NCBI GenBank assembly: GCA_910584715.1
Contig: CAJUAN010000002.1
Span: forward strand, 128,504 to 192,503
DNA length: 64,000 nucleotides
Direction of reading: 5' to 3'
DNA from: an uncultured Oscillospiraceae bacterium
GTDB lineage: Bacteria > Bacillota > Clostridia > Oscillospirales > Ruminococcaceae
Shown: positions 27,014 through 33,508 of the stretch, piece by piece
Position numbering within the stretch: the first letter of the stretch is position 1
Layout: every line of letters starts with the position of its first letter
Made by a program: the position numbers and the translations under genes
The notes under the pieces: model-generated
The model's input: only the letters and a program-made list of their open reading frames with translations
Database searches by the model: none
What the model was told of the DNA's origin: nothing

Positions 27014-27049
27014 ATGGTAATCAGAAAGACTTTTCCTAAAAAATTCTGA
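27014..27049 (+). CDS. Mini-ORF 3 of the array
   Basis: ATG after GAAAGAAACCGAG; product MVIRKTFPKKF. Just upstream CGGACA GTA TGTCCG (about 26979-26993) is a perfect 6-bp hairpin. Confidence 0.35.
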   Translation: MVIRKTFPKKF

Positions 27050-27135
27050 AAAAGCAGGAGTGAGTCCAATGGCATAAAATGAGGCGCGATGCCCTTACCC
27101 CGAAAAAATTTCCGATTGAAACGGAGACGGTAGCT

Positions 27136-27177
27136 ATGATTTTAATTAAGCAAAGTCGGTTGGAAATTGATTTTTAA
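27136..27177 (+). CDS. Mini-ORF 4 of the array
   Basis: ATG after ACGGAGACGG; product MILIKQSRLEIDF. Its TAA abuts the next GGAGTGAGTCC motif with no gap. Confidence 0.35.
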   Translation: MILIKQSRLEIDF

Positions 27178-27243
27178 GGAGTGAGTCCAATGGCATAGTC
27201 CCCATTCTCTTGATCAAAACTTTCCGCAGGGAGTGAATGTTAT

Positions 27244-27285
27244 ATGTGGAATTCAATAACATCTCGAAGGAAATATGAATTTTAG
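27244..27285 (+). CDS. Mini-ORF 5 of the array
   Basis: ATG after GCAGGGAGTGA; product MWNSITSRRKYEF. TTCCGCA upstream can pair with TGTGGAA at the start codon, leaving the ribosome site in the loop. Its TAG abuts the next motif. Confidence 0.35.
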   Translation: MWNSITSRRKYEF

Positions 27286-27348
27286 GGAGTGAGTCCGATG
27301 GCATAAGCAAAGACGTTCCGCGATATTCTGTGAAAGGAAGCGGTGTCT

Positions 27349-27381
27349 ATGAAATACGTTCGGAGTTATCTGAAAATCTGA
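27349..27381 (+). CDS. Mini-ORF 6 of the array
   Basis: ATG after GAAAGGAAG; product MKYVRSYLKI. AGAC..CCGC upstream pairs with GCGG..GTCT just before the ATG. Confidence 0.35.
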   Translation: MKYVRSYLKI

Positions 27382-27442
27382 AAGATTGGAGTGAGACCGC
27401 CGGATAGTTCAGCGTGCTGAAAAGCCATAAATTTAAATATAC

Positions 27443-27471
27443 GGGAGCTGTCAGGTCGGCAGCTCCCTTTT
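27443..27471 (+). terminator. Intrinsic terminator of the large RNA
   Basis: GGGAGCTG and CAGCTCCC form an 8-bp stem, followed by TTTTAG. Confidence 0.9.
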
Positions 27472-27592
27472 AGTTTGCGCGGATATTACAAAGCGGATAC
27501 AATTTCGGAAAAGACTTGCATTTCCGACAAATTTATGCAATAATATTTCTTGAAATTACTTTAAAACTAAAAAAATGTCGGAGATGTTAAAT

Positions 27593-28465
27593 ATGAATTT
27601 TTTTACAAAAGCAAAGGACAGTATTTTCCTGGTGCTCAAAGGCGCGGCGGTCGGCATCGGAAACGCTATTCCCGGGGTGAGCGGAGGTACTATCGCCGTA
27701 GTCACAAAAATTTTTGACAGACTTATCGAGGCTATCACGCCTAATATCAAAAAGCTGATAAAAAATCTGCCGTTCCTTATTCCCGTGGGAATAGGAATGG
27801 TCATTGGAATTTTCCTGACGGCGGTGGCTCTCGACTATCTTTTTGAGACCTATAACGTCCCTACCCAGCTCTTTTTTATGGGACTTATCGTCGGCAGTCT
27901 GCCTACTGTTATGCACGAATGCAAAAAGGAGCGCAGCCGCATTTCACCGATAAATCTTATTCCGTTTCTGGTTGGACTTGCTTTCATGATCTTCCTGCTT
28001 TTTGCAAGCGACGGCGGAAGTATGTTTACCGAGGGCGCGGCGCTGACCTTGCGGGACGTGCTGGTCTACATCATTATGGGATTCATAGCGGCTGTAGCAA
28101 TGATAATTCCGGGCGTGAGCGGTTCGATGATAATGAAAATTTTCGGAGTGTACGATTCTATAATCGGCGCTGTTTCGGGACTTGAATTCCCCGTTTTGCT
28201 GAGCTTCGGCGCAGGGGCGGTAATAGGTATCTTTGCAGCGGCGGGAATAATCAACGCTCTTATGAAACGGTTTAGGCAGGGCGTTTACTGCCTTATTATC
28301 GGTCTGATAGTAGGCTCGGTGCCGCATATTTTTCCCGCAGGATTCAGATTTGACGCACAGGGTATAGTGGGAATCGTTCTTCTTCTGGTCGGAGCAGCGA
28401 TACCTATACTTATGGAGCTCCCCTCCCGCAAAAGTGAAAAGGAAGCGCAGTCCGCCAAGTCGTAA
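27593..28465 (+). CDS. DUF368 membrane protein (polyprenyl-phosphate translocase family)
   Basis: About 290 residues from ATG 27593, chosen because GGAG lies 9 bases upstream; ATG 27575 precedes the site. Two copies of the family motif are visible, GNAIPGVSGGTIAV near residue 25 and AAVAMIIPGVSGSMIMKIFG near residue 172, in a protein with about eight TM helices. DUF368 and DedA proteins have been shown to recycle undecaprenyl phosphate (PopT family) across the membrane for wall synthesis. That role is by homology. The gene lies just downstream of the large RNA terminator. Confidence 0.92.
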   Translation: MNFFTKAKDSIFLVLKGAAVGIGNAIPGVSGGTIAVVTKIFDRLIEAITPNIKKLIKNLPFLIPVGIGMVIGIFLTAVALDYLFETYNVPTQLFFMGLIVGSLPTVMHECKKERSRISPINLIPFLVGLAFMIFLLFASDGGSMFTEGAALTLRDVLVYIIMGFIAAVAMIIPGVSGSMIMKIFGVYDSIIGAVSGLEFPVLLSFGAGAVIGIFAAAGIINALMKRFRQGVYCLIIGLIVGSVPHIFPAGFRFDAQGIVGIVLLLVGAAIPILMELPSRKSEKEAQSAKS

Positions 28466-28471
28466 AAAATG

Positions 28472-28500
28472 TTGACAAGATATCCGGTATATGCTATAAT
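28472..28500 (+). promoter_or_regulatory. Consensus promoter for leader peptide and efflux gene
   Basis: Perfect TTGACA, 17-base spacer, perfect TATAAT; the transcript starts about 28507. Confidence 0.9.
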
Positions 28501-28543
28501 TAATAAGTAAAATTACGCAAAAATCTATTAAGAGGTTAAATTT

Positions 28544-28654
28544 ATGTTCTGGAAAATGGCAAATGTTTGTTTACAAAAAGGATCCGATTATGCCCTCTAT
28601 GGGGGTAGTGCGCCCTTTTTTAAACAGATTTGTCATAAGCATACTCAAATTTGA
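28544..28654 (+). CDS. Leader peptide upstream of the tet(40)-like gene
   Basis: AGAGG lies 8 bases before ATG 28544, which opens 36 codons (MFWKMANVCLQKG.., ending HKHTQI). It starts about 37 bases after the predicted transcription start and stops 40 bases before the attenuator hairpin. The arrangement is that of ribosome-mediated attenuation of resistance genes, as proposed for tet(M) of Tn916. The sequence looks similar to what I remember of mobile tet leaders, but I cannot verify that. Confidence 0.65.
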   Translation: MFWKMANVCLQKGSDYALYGGSAPFFKQICHKHTQI

Positions 28655-28694
28655 TCTAATAGAGTTGTTTTCGGCAAATTTCCAAAGGCGCATT

Positions 28695-28732
28695 ATCTCC
28701 TTAACTGCCATTAAATGTTAAGGAGATTTTTT
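28695..28732 (+). promoter_or_regulatory. Attenuator hairpin overlapping the efflux-gene ribosome site
   Basis: ATCTCCTTAAC (28695-28705) pairs with GTTAAGGAGAT (28717-28727), an 11-bp stem followed by TTTTTT and directly by the ATG at 28733. The 3' arm contains the AAGGAG ribosome site, so the same hairpin could both terminate transcription and block translation. Confidence 0.8.
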
Positions 28733-29827
28733 ATGTTTAAAATTAAGAAGCAAATATCAAGGCTATATTTATCGTCCGTACTGGGAAATTTATCGCTTAC
28801 GGGCGCATGGGTCGCAATTCTTGCGGCAAGAGGCTACAGCCTTGTGGAAATAGGAGTTGCTGAGACCGTTTTTCACATTACCAGCCTAATTTTCGAGATA
28901 CCGTCGGGAATTCTGGCGGACGTGTTCGGCAGAAAGAAAATGCTGATCGTCAGCAGTATCATGCGAATGATCGGAAATATCGTTATGATTTTTTCCCACA
29001 GCCTTTTTACGGTGTGTTTGGCTCTTGCTTTTTACGCGCTGAGCTACAATTCGGCGTCAGGCTCGGGAGACGCGTTGGCATACGATTCTCTTAAAATCAC
29101 GAAAGCAGAGGACGAGTTTGAGAAATACGAATCGAATCAGCTTATCATTTACCGTATTTGCAGCGGATTGTCAACCTTGTGCGCGGGCTTTGCGCTCTTT
29201 ATAGGATACCGAATTGCTTACAGCACAGACCTGATAATGTGCGCTTTGCAGATTTTTGTTTTGTCTTTTCTGTGTGAAGTGTACGCCGAAGAACCGCGTA
29301 ATACTACGGAGATCAAAATCGGTGTAAGACTCGTTGGGTGCTTTAAGGAAAGCATTTCATTCCTAAGACAGGTCGGAAAAGCCATGGGGATAATGATGTG
29401 CAATTCATTTGTGGGCGCGGTGGATATTCTGCTGCTGTTTTTCTTACAGGCGAAGCTTCCCGAAAAAGGTATTCCCCGGTGGGGTCTGGGCTTGGCTCTG
29501 CTTTTTATGGAAATGGGCGGCGTGGTCGGTTCACGGCTGATACTGAAATTCCAGAAGCTTAGCTACAAATGGGTATTTGGTTTATCGTTCTGCCTTGTGC
29601 TGACAGGCTTTTGGGCAGAGCATTCTCCGATGTGGGCTGTAATGGCTCTGGGAGGATTTATTGCCGCGGCAGGTGACGACTCGCTGCAGGTACGCACAAA
29701 CGCTCTTCTCCAGGATATGTTTCCCTCGGAGCAGCGGGCGACGCTCACTTCCGTGGAGTCGTTCACATTTTCAGTTATTATGATCGTGCTGTCTCCTTTT
29801 GCCGGATTCGTTTTTACATACTGGTGA
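28733..29827 (+). CDS. MFS efflux transporter, Tet(40)-like
   Basis: 364 residues from ATG 28733, placed by AAGGAG 7 bases upstream. The N-terminus (ISRLYLSSVLGNLSLTGAWVAILAARGYSLVEIGVAETVFH) and the loop 2-3 motif GILADVFGRKKM are MFS, and the overall sequence resembles the tetracycline exporter Tet(40) of gut Clostridia. It ends FAGFVFTYW after about 11-12 TM segments, somewhat short for an MFS protein (about 400), so a C-terminal truncation is possible. Expression is probably induced through the leader and attenuator. Tetracycline as substrate is inference from resemblance. Confidence 0.75.
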   Translation: MFKIKKQISRLYLSSVLGNLSLTGAWVAILAARGYSLVEIGVAETVFHITSLIFEIPSGILADVFGRKKMLIVSSIMRMIGNIVMIFSHSLFTVCLALAFYALSYNSASGSGDALAYDSLKITKAEDEFEKYESNQLIIYRICSGLSTLCAGFALFIGYRIAYSTDLIMCALQIFVLSFLCEVYAEEPRNTTEIKIGVRLVGCFKESISFLRQVGKAMGIMMCNSFVGAVDILLLFFLQAKLPEKGIPRWGLGLALLFMEMGGVVGSRLILKFQKLSYKWVFGLSFCLVLTGFWAEHSPMWAVMALGGFIAAAGDDSLQVRTNALLQDMFPSEQRATLTSVESFTFSVIMIVLSPFAGFVFTYW

Positions 29828-29897
29828 TACTGAAAAGCCTCACGGACTCTTTGTTCAGCCTTTGTGCCTGATCAATTAATTATCACTATATACTGCG

Positions 29898-29931
29898 GCG
29901 GGGGTAAAGGCTAACCTTTAACCCCCGCTTT
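29898..29931. terminator. Bidirectional terminator between efflux gene and anti-sigma gene
   Basis: GCGGGGGTAAAG (29898-29909) and CTTTAACCCCCGC (29916-29928) pair with one bulge; TTTAAAATT follows. It separates two convergent genes. Confidence 0.8.
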
Positions 29932-29935
29932 AAAA

Positions 29936-31135
29936 TTACTTTAGTTCGTAAACTGTGCCGTTTATGGAAATTGCCGTTATATTCTCAACGTCGGTAAATA
30001 CGGAGGTATAGTTGTTTTTGTCCCAATAGACTATATTAAAGCTGCATTTGTAAACATCACCGTCCGGATAACACACTCCTCCGCCAAATGTGCCGTATAT
30101 GCGTTCGCCGTTTTTCAGACTAATGTATATGTCGGCGTTATCACTATAGTTTACCGAATAATCATGATTGCTTTCATACCCGGTCATTTCGTACTCAAAA
30201 TCCACTCTGCCGCCTGTTGAGCCTGCCTCTATATAAGTGGGCTGCGCGATAAGCTCGCGGATAAAATCCTCTTTTGTTCCCACTATATGCACGTTCAGAG
30301 TAAGAGGAAAGCTTTCCGCGGGAGCATTTAAAAATTTTACCTGCTGCGATTTATCGCTTTGCCTGTAGGTAAAAGAAAATTCCCACCTCAAGCCGAGAGC
30401 TAAAATATCGCTTATATCCTCAGGTTCGTCATTACCGCATCTGCTGTCTTTATCCCCGCCGCTTTCGCCGTATTGAGTGTATTCCGTGCATATATCTTCA
30501 TTTGCATTATTATACTTAAAATTAATATACGCTCCCGCGGGATAAAAATTTTCACCCTCGCAAATAATTTTTTTGCCGTCAATGCCGTCCTCAGAATCCC
30601 AATCAATATAAAGCTCAATATTACCCGCTTCATTAACACGGTGGTCGATGCTGTAACCGCCGGTATACGTATTCAAAATTTCGGCGTTTTCCCAAAGCGG
30701 TACAAATTGATTATCATCAGTGGAATTTACAAAACGATCGGCGACCGGCGTACCGTCAACACGAGAAATTTCTGCAACGGCAATTGCTTTTTTATCATTT
30801 CCCGTCACGCCCTTTATCTCGATTTTGTAATCCTTATCGCTGACCTTGTACTTAAAGCCGCTTACTGTTCCAACAAGGGAACTTGCCAGTTCGCTGTCCT
30901 TTACAGTAATGCGGCTGCCGAAAACCGAGTCAAAATCAATGAGTCCCACCGCTGCCGCTGCGCTTATACCGCAGACCAGTATCGCGCATACTGCGGCGAC
31001 TGCGCAAAATACGCGCTTTATTGAAAAGCTTTTGGATTTTGTTTTGACAGAAAAGTTCTGCGGCTGTAAAACGCCGTCCACAAGCTCGTCCGCAGGTCTG
31101 ACATTATCAAAGGCTTTTTTAAAAATTTCATTCAT
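29936..31135 (-). CDS. Putative anti-sigma factor, DUF4179-like membrane protein
   Basis: 399 residues from ATG 31135 (GGAG upstream; the TTG at 31141 is less likely). The N-terminal ~40 residues are cytosolic, one TM helix follows (VFCAVAAVCAILVCGISAAAAV, about 44-65), and the extracellular part of ~330 residues resembles DUF4179 proteins. The start overlaps the sigma gene stop by 8 bases, the standard arrangement of ECF sigma and membrane-bound anti-sigma. It probably holds the sigma factor at the membrane until a signal arrives; the signal is unknown. Confidence 0.8.
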   Translation of the reverse strand: MNEIFKKAFDNVRPADELVDGVLQPQNFSVKTKSKSFSIKRVFCAVAAVCAILVCGISAAAAVGLIDFDSVFGSRITVKDSELASSLVGTVSGFKYKVSDKDYKIEIKGVTGNDKKAIAVAEISRVDGTPVADRFVNSTDDNQFVPLWENAEILNTYTGGYSIDHRVNEAGNIELYIDWDSEDGIDGKKIICEGENFYPAGAYINFKYNNANEDICTEYTQYGESGGDKDSRCGNDEPEDISDILALGLRWEFSFTYRQSDKSQQVKFLNAPAESFPLTLNVHIVGTKEDFIRELIAQPTYIEAGSTGGRVDFEYEMTGYESNHDYSVNYSDNADIYISLKNGERIYGTFGGGVCYPDGDVYKCSFNIVYWDKNNYTSVFTDVENITAISINGTVYELK

Positions 31136-31619
31136 CGTCAAAAACTCCTTTCAGATCCTTTTTAAGACGTTCCCGCGCCCTTTTTAACCTTGTGCGGACG
31201 GTCGCCTCGTTCAGCTTCAATGCTGCCGCTATCTCCCCGCCGGACATCTCCTCGTAATAATACATCACCACTATGGGACGGTATTTCTCCGGCAGCCCCC
31301 TGACCGCGGCAATTACAGACTCGGCTGTCTCTCTTTCCTCCGTATTTTCCGTACCGTCAGCGGGAATATCTTCGGTAAACTCCGTTCGCTTTCTGAACCA
31401 TGCCGAACGGCGCAGGAGCTTGCAGCAATTCACGGTTACCCTTATCAGCCATGCCTTTAAGTGCTCCTCGTCCGCAAAATCGCCGTCCAAGTTATACAGC
31501 TTAAAAAAGACGTCCTGAAACACGTCCTCTGCGTCCTGACGGCAGGAACACTGGGCGACCGCGATTCGGTACACCATATCCTTGTATTTCAGCACGGTTT
31601 CCTTATAATCGGGCATCAT
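31128..31619 (-). CDS. ECF-type RNA polymerase sigma factor
   Basis: A 163-residue sigma factor. Region 2 is YKDMVYRIAVAQCSCRQDAEDVFQDVFFKLYN with the -10 recognition helix, continuing to HLKAWLIRVTVNCCKLLRR; region 4 is LPEKYRPIVVMYYYEEMSGGEIAAALKLNEATVRTRLKRARERLKKDL. Regions 1 and 3 are absent, as in ECF factors. It directs RNA polymerase to a small regulon. The site upstream (31659-31683) looks like an ECF promoter, which implies autoregulation. It is coupled to the anti-sigma gene by overlap. Confidence 0.93.
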   Translation of the reverse strand: MMPDYKETVLKYKDMVYRIAVAQCSCRQDAEDVFQDVFFKLYNLDGDFADEEHLKAWLIRVTVNCCKLLRRSAWFRKRTEFTEDIPADGTENTEERETAESVIAAVRGLPEKYRPIVVMYYYEEMSGGEIAAALKLNEATVRTRLKRARERLKKDLKGVFDDE

Positions 31620-31658
31620 ATCATCACTTCCCCGTATTTTGTCCTTTCGTTTATAACA

Positions 31659-31683
31659 TACGTAAAGGGTGCGTTTTGTTTCA
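31659..31683 (-). promoter_or_regulatory. Possible ECF-dependent autoregulatory promoter
   Basis: On the minus strand TGAAAC, 15 bases, CGTA; known extracytoplasmic sigma promoters have TGAAAC and CGTA about 16 bases apart. It lies about 40 bases before the sigma start. Confidence 0.5.
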
Positions 31684-31726
31684 TTATAGATAAAATTTTA
31701 TTTGTAATTTTTCACAAAATTTACTA

Positions 31727-31755
31727 TTGATTTTTTCTCCGCCTTGTGTTATAAT
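31727..31755 (+). promoter_or_regulatory. Promoter of the 6S-like RNA
   Basis: TTGATT, 17-base spacer, perfect TATAAT; start about 31762. Confidence 0.75.
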
Positions 31756-31762
31756 ATTATCA

Positions 31763-32012
31763 GACTCAAGGAATTTCTGCCTTGTCCGATAAAGTGTGAT
31801 TTTATAATCCAACACATTAATTTAGGGATTCAGTCTCCGTCAGCGGATTGCAGACCTCCCGCCGCATTAGATGTGCGGAGTAACGGACGCAGGGAGCGTG
31901 AAACTAACGGGCTGTTGCCCACCTGCCGAGTGCGGGTTTTATGCTTCACATGGCGGCAAGGCGGTTATTTTTTCAAAAGCACGGCGAACCTCTTTTGGGG
32001 TTCGCTTTTTTT
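31763..32012 (+). ncRNA. ssrS: 6S-like small RNA
   Basis: A ~250-base unit between promoter and terminator with no supported ORF. GCCTTGTCCG (31779-31788) pairs with CGGCAAGGC (31954-31962) with one bulge, then GTGTGA (31794-31799) with TCACAT (31946-31951), leaving an open internal stretch and an apical part with CCGCA..TGCGG. A long rod with closing stem and central bubble is the 6S plan, and the size fits. The internal sequence does not let me exclude another RNA class. 6S RNA would bind the housekeeping RNA polymerase. Confidence 0.5.
31984..32012 (+). terminator. Terminator of the 6S-like RNA
   Basis: GCGAACC and GGTTCGC with loop TCTTTTGG, followed by seven T. Confidence 0.9.
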
Positions 32013-32047
32013 CGGATATTTTCCCTTCTGCGGCAAATACTATTCGT

Positions 32048-32419
32048 ATGAATAATTTTATCGAAAAACACAAAAAGCTTTACTTCTATATTCTGGGAGC
32101 AATCACCGGGATATGCAACGGTCTGTTCGGCTCGGGAGGGGGCATTGCCGCCGTACCCATGCTGCAAAAGGGCGGCGTGGACGTGAAAAAGTCCCATGCC
32201 ACGTCCCTTGCCCTGACCCTGCCGCTGTCGGTAGTGTCGGCGTTTTTTTACGCCTATAAGAGCAGCTTCAAGTGGGGGGACGCTTTGCCGCTGATACCGT
32301 TTGGACTGGCGGGAGCTGTATTGGGCGGACTGCTCATGAAAAAAATTCCGAACACCCTATTAAAAAGGATATTCGGAGTAATTCTTATAATTTCGGGCGG
32401 GAGGCTTCTGCTGCAATGA
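32048..32419 (+). CDS. TauE/SafE family half-transporter, N-terminal repeat
   Basis: 123 residues, half of the usual ~250. Contains the TauE motif ITGICNGLFGSGGGIAAVPML (about 17-37) and KSHATSLALTLPLSVVSA, with about four TM segments. The ATG at 32048 has no good ribosome site and lies 36 bases after the 6S-like RNA terminator, so initiation is uncertain. The stop overlaps the next gene as ATGA. It probably forms a hetero-oligomer with the second half and exports a sulfur-containing anion such as sulfite; the substrate is unproven. Confidence 0.85.
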   Translation: MNNFIEKHKKLYFYILGAITGICNGLFGSGGGIAAVPMLQKGGVDVKKSHATSLALTLPLSVVSAFFYAYKSSFKWGDALPLIPFGLAGAVLGGLLMKKIPNTLLKRIFGVILIISGGRLLLQ

Positions 32420-32796
32420 TATGGTCTTTTACAGCCGCGTTCCTCACGGGGATATTCGCGTCCCTTGGAGTGGGCGGCGGCATGATACTGATAATATACC
32501 TGACGGTTTTCGGTGGATTCGACCAGCTTGCCGCACAGGGTATCAACCTGATTTATTTCATACCTATAGCCCTGCTGTCGGTGGTAATTCATACCAAAAA
32601 CAAGCTTATCGAGTGGAAAAAAATAATACCCGCGATTGTTATCGGCGTAGCCTTTGCCGCCCTCGGCACATACGCTGCGGAACGTATCGGTTCTCCCGCC
32701 TTGAAAAAGATTTTTGCGGTTTTTATACTGTTCATCGGGGTCAAGGAGCTTTTATTTTCCAAAAGCACCGATTCTTTTTCTGAAAAAGAAAATTAA
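32416..32796 (+). CDS. TauE/SafE family half-transporter, C-terminal repeat
   Basis: 126 residues from ATG 32416, coupled to the preceding stop by ATGA. The motif ASLGVGGGMILIIYLTVF and the AQGINLIYFIPIALLSVVIH stretch are the second TauE repeat, again with four TM segments and a short hydrophilic tail. The two genes together match one full-length TauE protein, so this is a split transporter rather than a broken gene: each half has its own start and both are open. Its end overlaps the convergent CPBP gene by 45 bases. Confidence 0.87.
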   Translation: MIWSFTAAFLTGIFASLGVGGGMILIIYLTVFGGFDQLAAQGINLIYFIPIALLSVVIHTKNKLIEWKKIIPAIVIGVAFAALGTYAAERIGSPALKKIFAVFILFIGVKELLFSKSTDSFSEKEN

Positions 32797-33507
32797 CAAA
32801 ATCAATATACAGCCCAATAAAACAATATTATATTTTACAGGCGCAATATAGCAGGTGTTAATAAGCATATGCGCGAGTGAAACTGTAAATATATTTTTGT
32901 ACGCGTAAAAAATCATTCCTAAAATAAATGAAATAATTACCGTATATATGAAATATATAATTATCTCATTAAATTCCAAGGAATTCCTTACCGCCCACAT
33001 GGGAATATGCCAAACCGCCCAGACAAAGCCGACATATATAAAAGCGGTTTTCTTTCTGTTTGCGGAAATTATTTTATTCAGTAAAAATCCGCGCCACGCA
33101 ACTTCCTCGGCAAAAGCCGTTACAAACAGGTATGAGCAATTTACCGCAACAGCAGCCGCAGACGGATAACTGTACAAAAACAGATCCGTTTTATCCGATA
33201 CTATAGCGTATATATACGAAAATAACAGCCCGGTACAGCCAAGTATTACGCAGATAAATATTGAGCGGAATTTTATCTTTTCTGCAAATAGTCCTGAGCA
33301 AAAATCTTTTAAACATTTTTGCTTTAAAGCAAATAAAACCGATACCGCAAGCGGCATGACAACAAACAAATATTTTAAGCTGTACGCCGCTTTCGGAATA
33401 TGAACGCCGTTTTTATCCAAAAGCATTGGCAAATAACATAAAAATGAAAGAGTCCAGACCAAAAACGTCCATAAAAATATTTCTGTACTTATTTTTTTAG
33501 TTTTCAT
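32752..33507 (-). CDS. CPBP family intramembrane metalloprotease
   Basis: A 251-residue membrane protein with about eight TM helices. The CPBP (Abi/CAAX protease) motifs are FAEEVAWRGFLLNKI (EExxxR), VWAVWHIPMW (H) and SLAHMLINT (HxxxN). The glutamates and histidines bind zinc within the membrane. Family members process prenylated proteins or give immunity to bacteriocins. No bacteriocin genes are near. The gene is AT-rich compared with neighbours, and it ends inside the convergent TauE gene. Confidence 0.9.
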   Translation of the reverse strand: MKTKKISTEIFLWTFLVWTLSFLCYLPMLLDKNGVHIPKAAYSLKYLFVVMPLAVSVLFALKQKCLKDFCSGLFAEKIKFRSIFICVILGCTGLLFSYIYAIVSDKTDLFLYSYPSAAAVAVNCSYLFVTAFAEEVAWRGFLLNKIISANRKKTAFIYVGFVWAVWHIPMWAVRNSLEFNEIIIYFIYTVIISFILGMIFYAYKNIFTVSLAHMLINTCYIAPVKYNIVLLGCILILLIFFFRKRIGAFGK

Positions 33508-33508
33508 A

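Larger units (their letters stand above)
26700..27420 (+). repeat. Tandem array of seven GGAGTGAG(A/T)CC units
   Basis: The GTG of the motif is at 26700, 26809, 26927, 27060, 27181, 27289 and 27391, so spacings are 109, 118, 133, 121, 108 and 102 bases. Copies 4-6 share GGAGTGAGTCC(A/G)ATGGCATA(A/G) almost exactly; the others diverge after GAG(A/T)CC. Read from the GTG each gives a tiny peptide: MRPMYR, MRPPKQLL, MSPTGQL, MSPMA (three times) and MRPPDSSAC (writing GTG as M). Between motifs each unit has a purine-rich ribosome site and an ATG mini-ORF of 10-13 codons that stops 0-20 bases before the next motif. Confidence 0.8.
26164..27471 (+). ncRNA. Unassigned 1.3 kb RNA with folded 5' domain and mini-ORF array
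   Basis: A unit of about 1308 bases with a near-consensus promoter and an intrinsic terminator (27443-27471) but no ORF above about 46 codons. Bases 26166-26350 form a likely multibranched domain: TGAAAGA (26166-26172) pairs with TCTTTCA (26247-26253), enclosing GCGG/CCGC, GGGG/CCCC and CCGT/ACGG helices; then GGG/CCC and AAAACC TGCT GGTTTT hairpins. The element CGATAA recurs at about 26179, 26223, 26267 and 26299. From 26700 to 27420 seven units carry GTGAG(A/T)CC(A/G). Most units also contain a short ORF behind a purine-rich site. It matches no RNA class I can name (not RNase P, tmRNA, 6S or SRP). It could be a large ornate RNA, a multi-peptide message or both. Confidence 0.75.

Noticed and set aside
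26700..27420. CRISPR array
   Set aside because: Repeats are short (about 11-20 bases), spacing is irregular at 102-133 bases, and no cas genes are near.
31763..31980. Cobalamin or other riboswitch upstream of the TauE pair
   Set aside because: No B12 box (GCCACTG) or other riboswitch core was found; a terminator and rod-like pairing fit a stand-alone RNA better.
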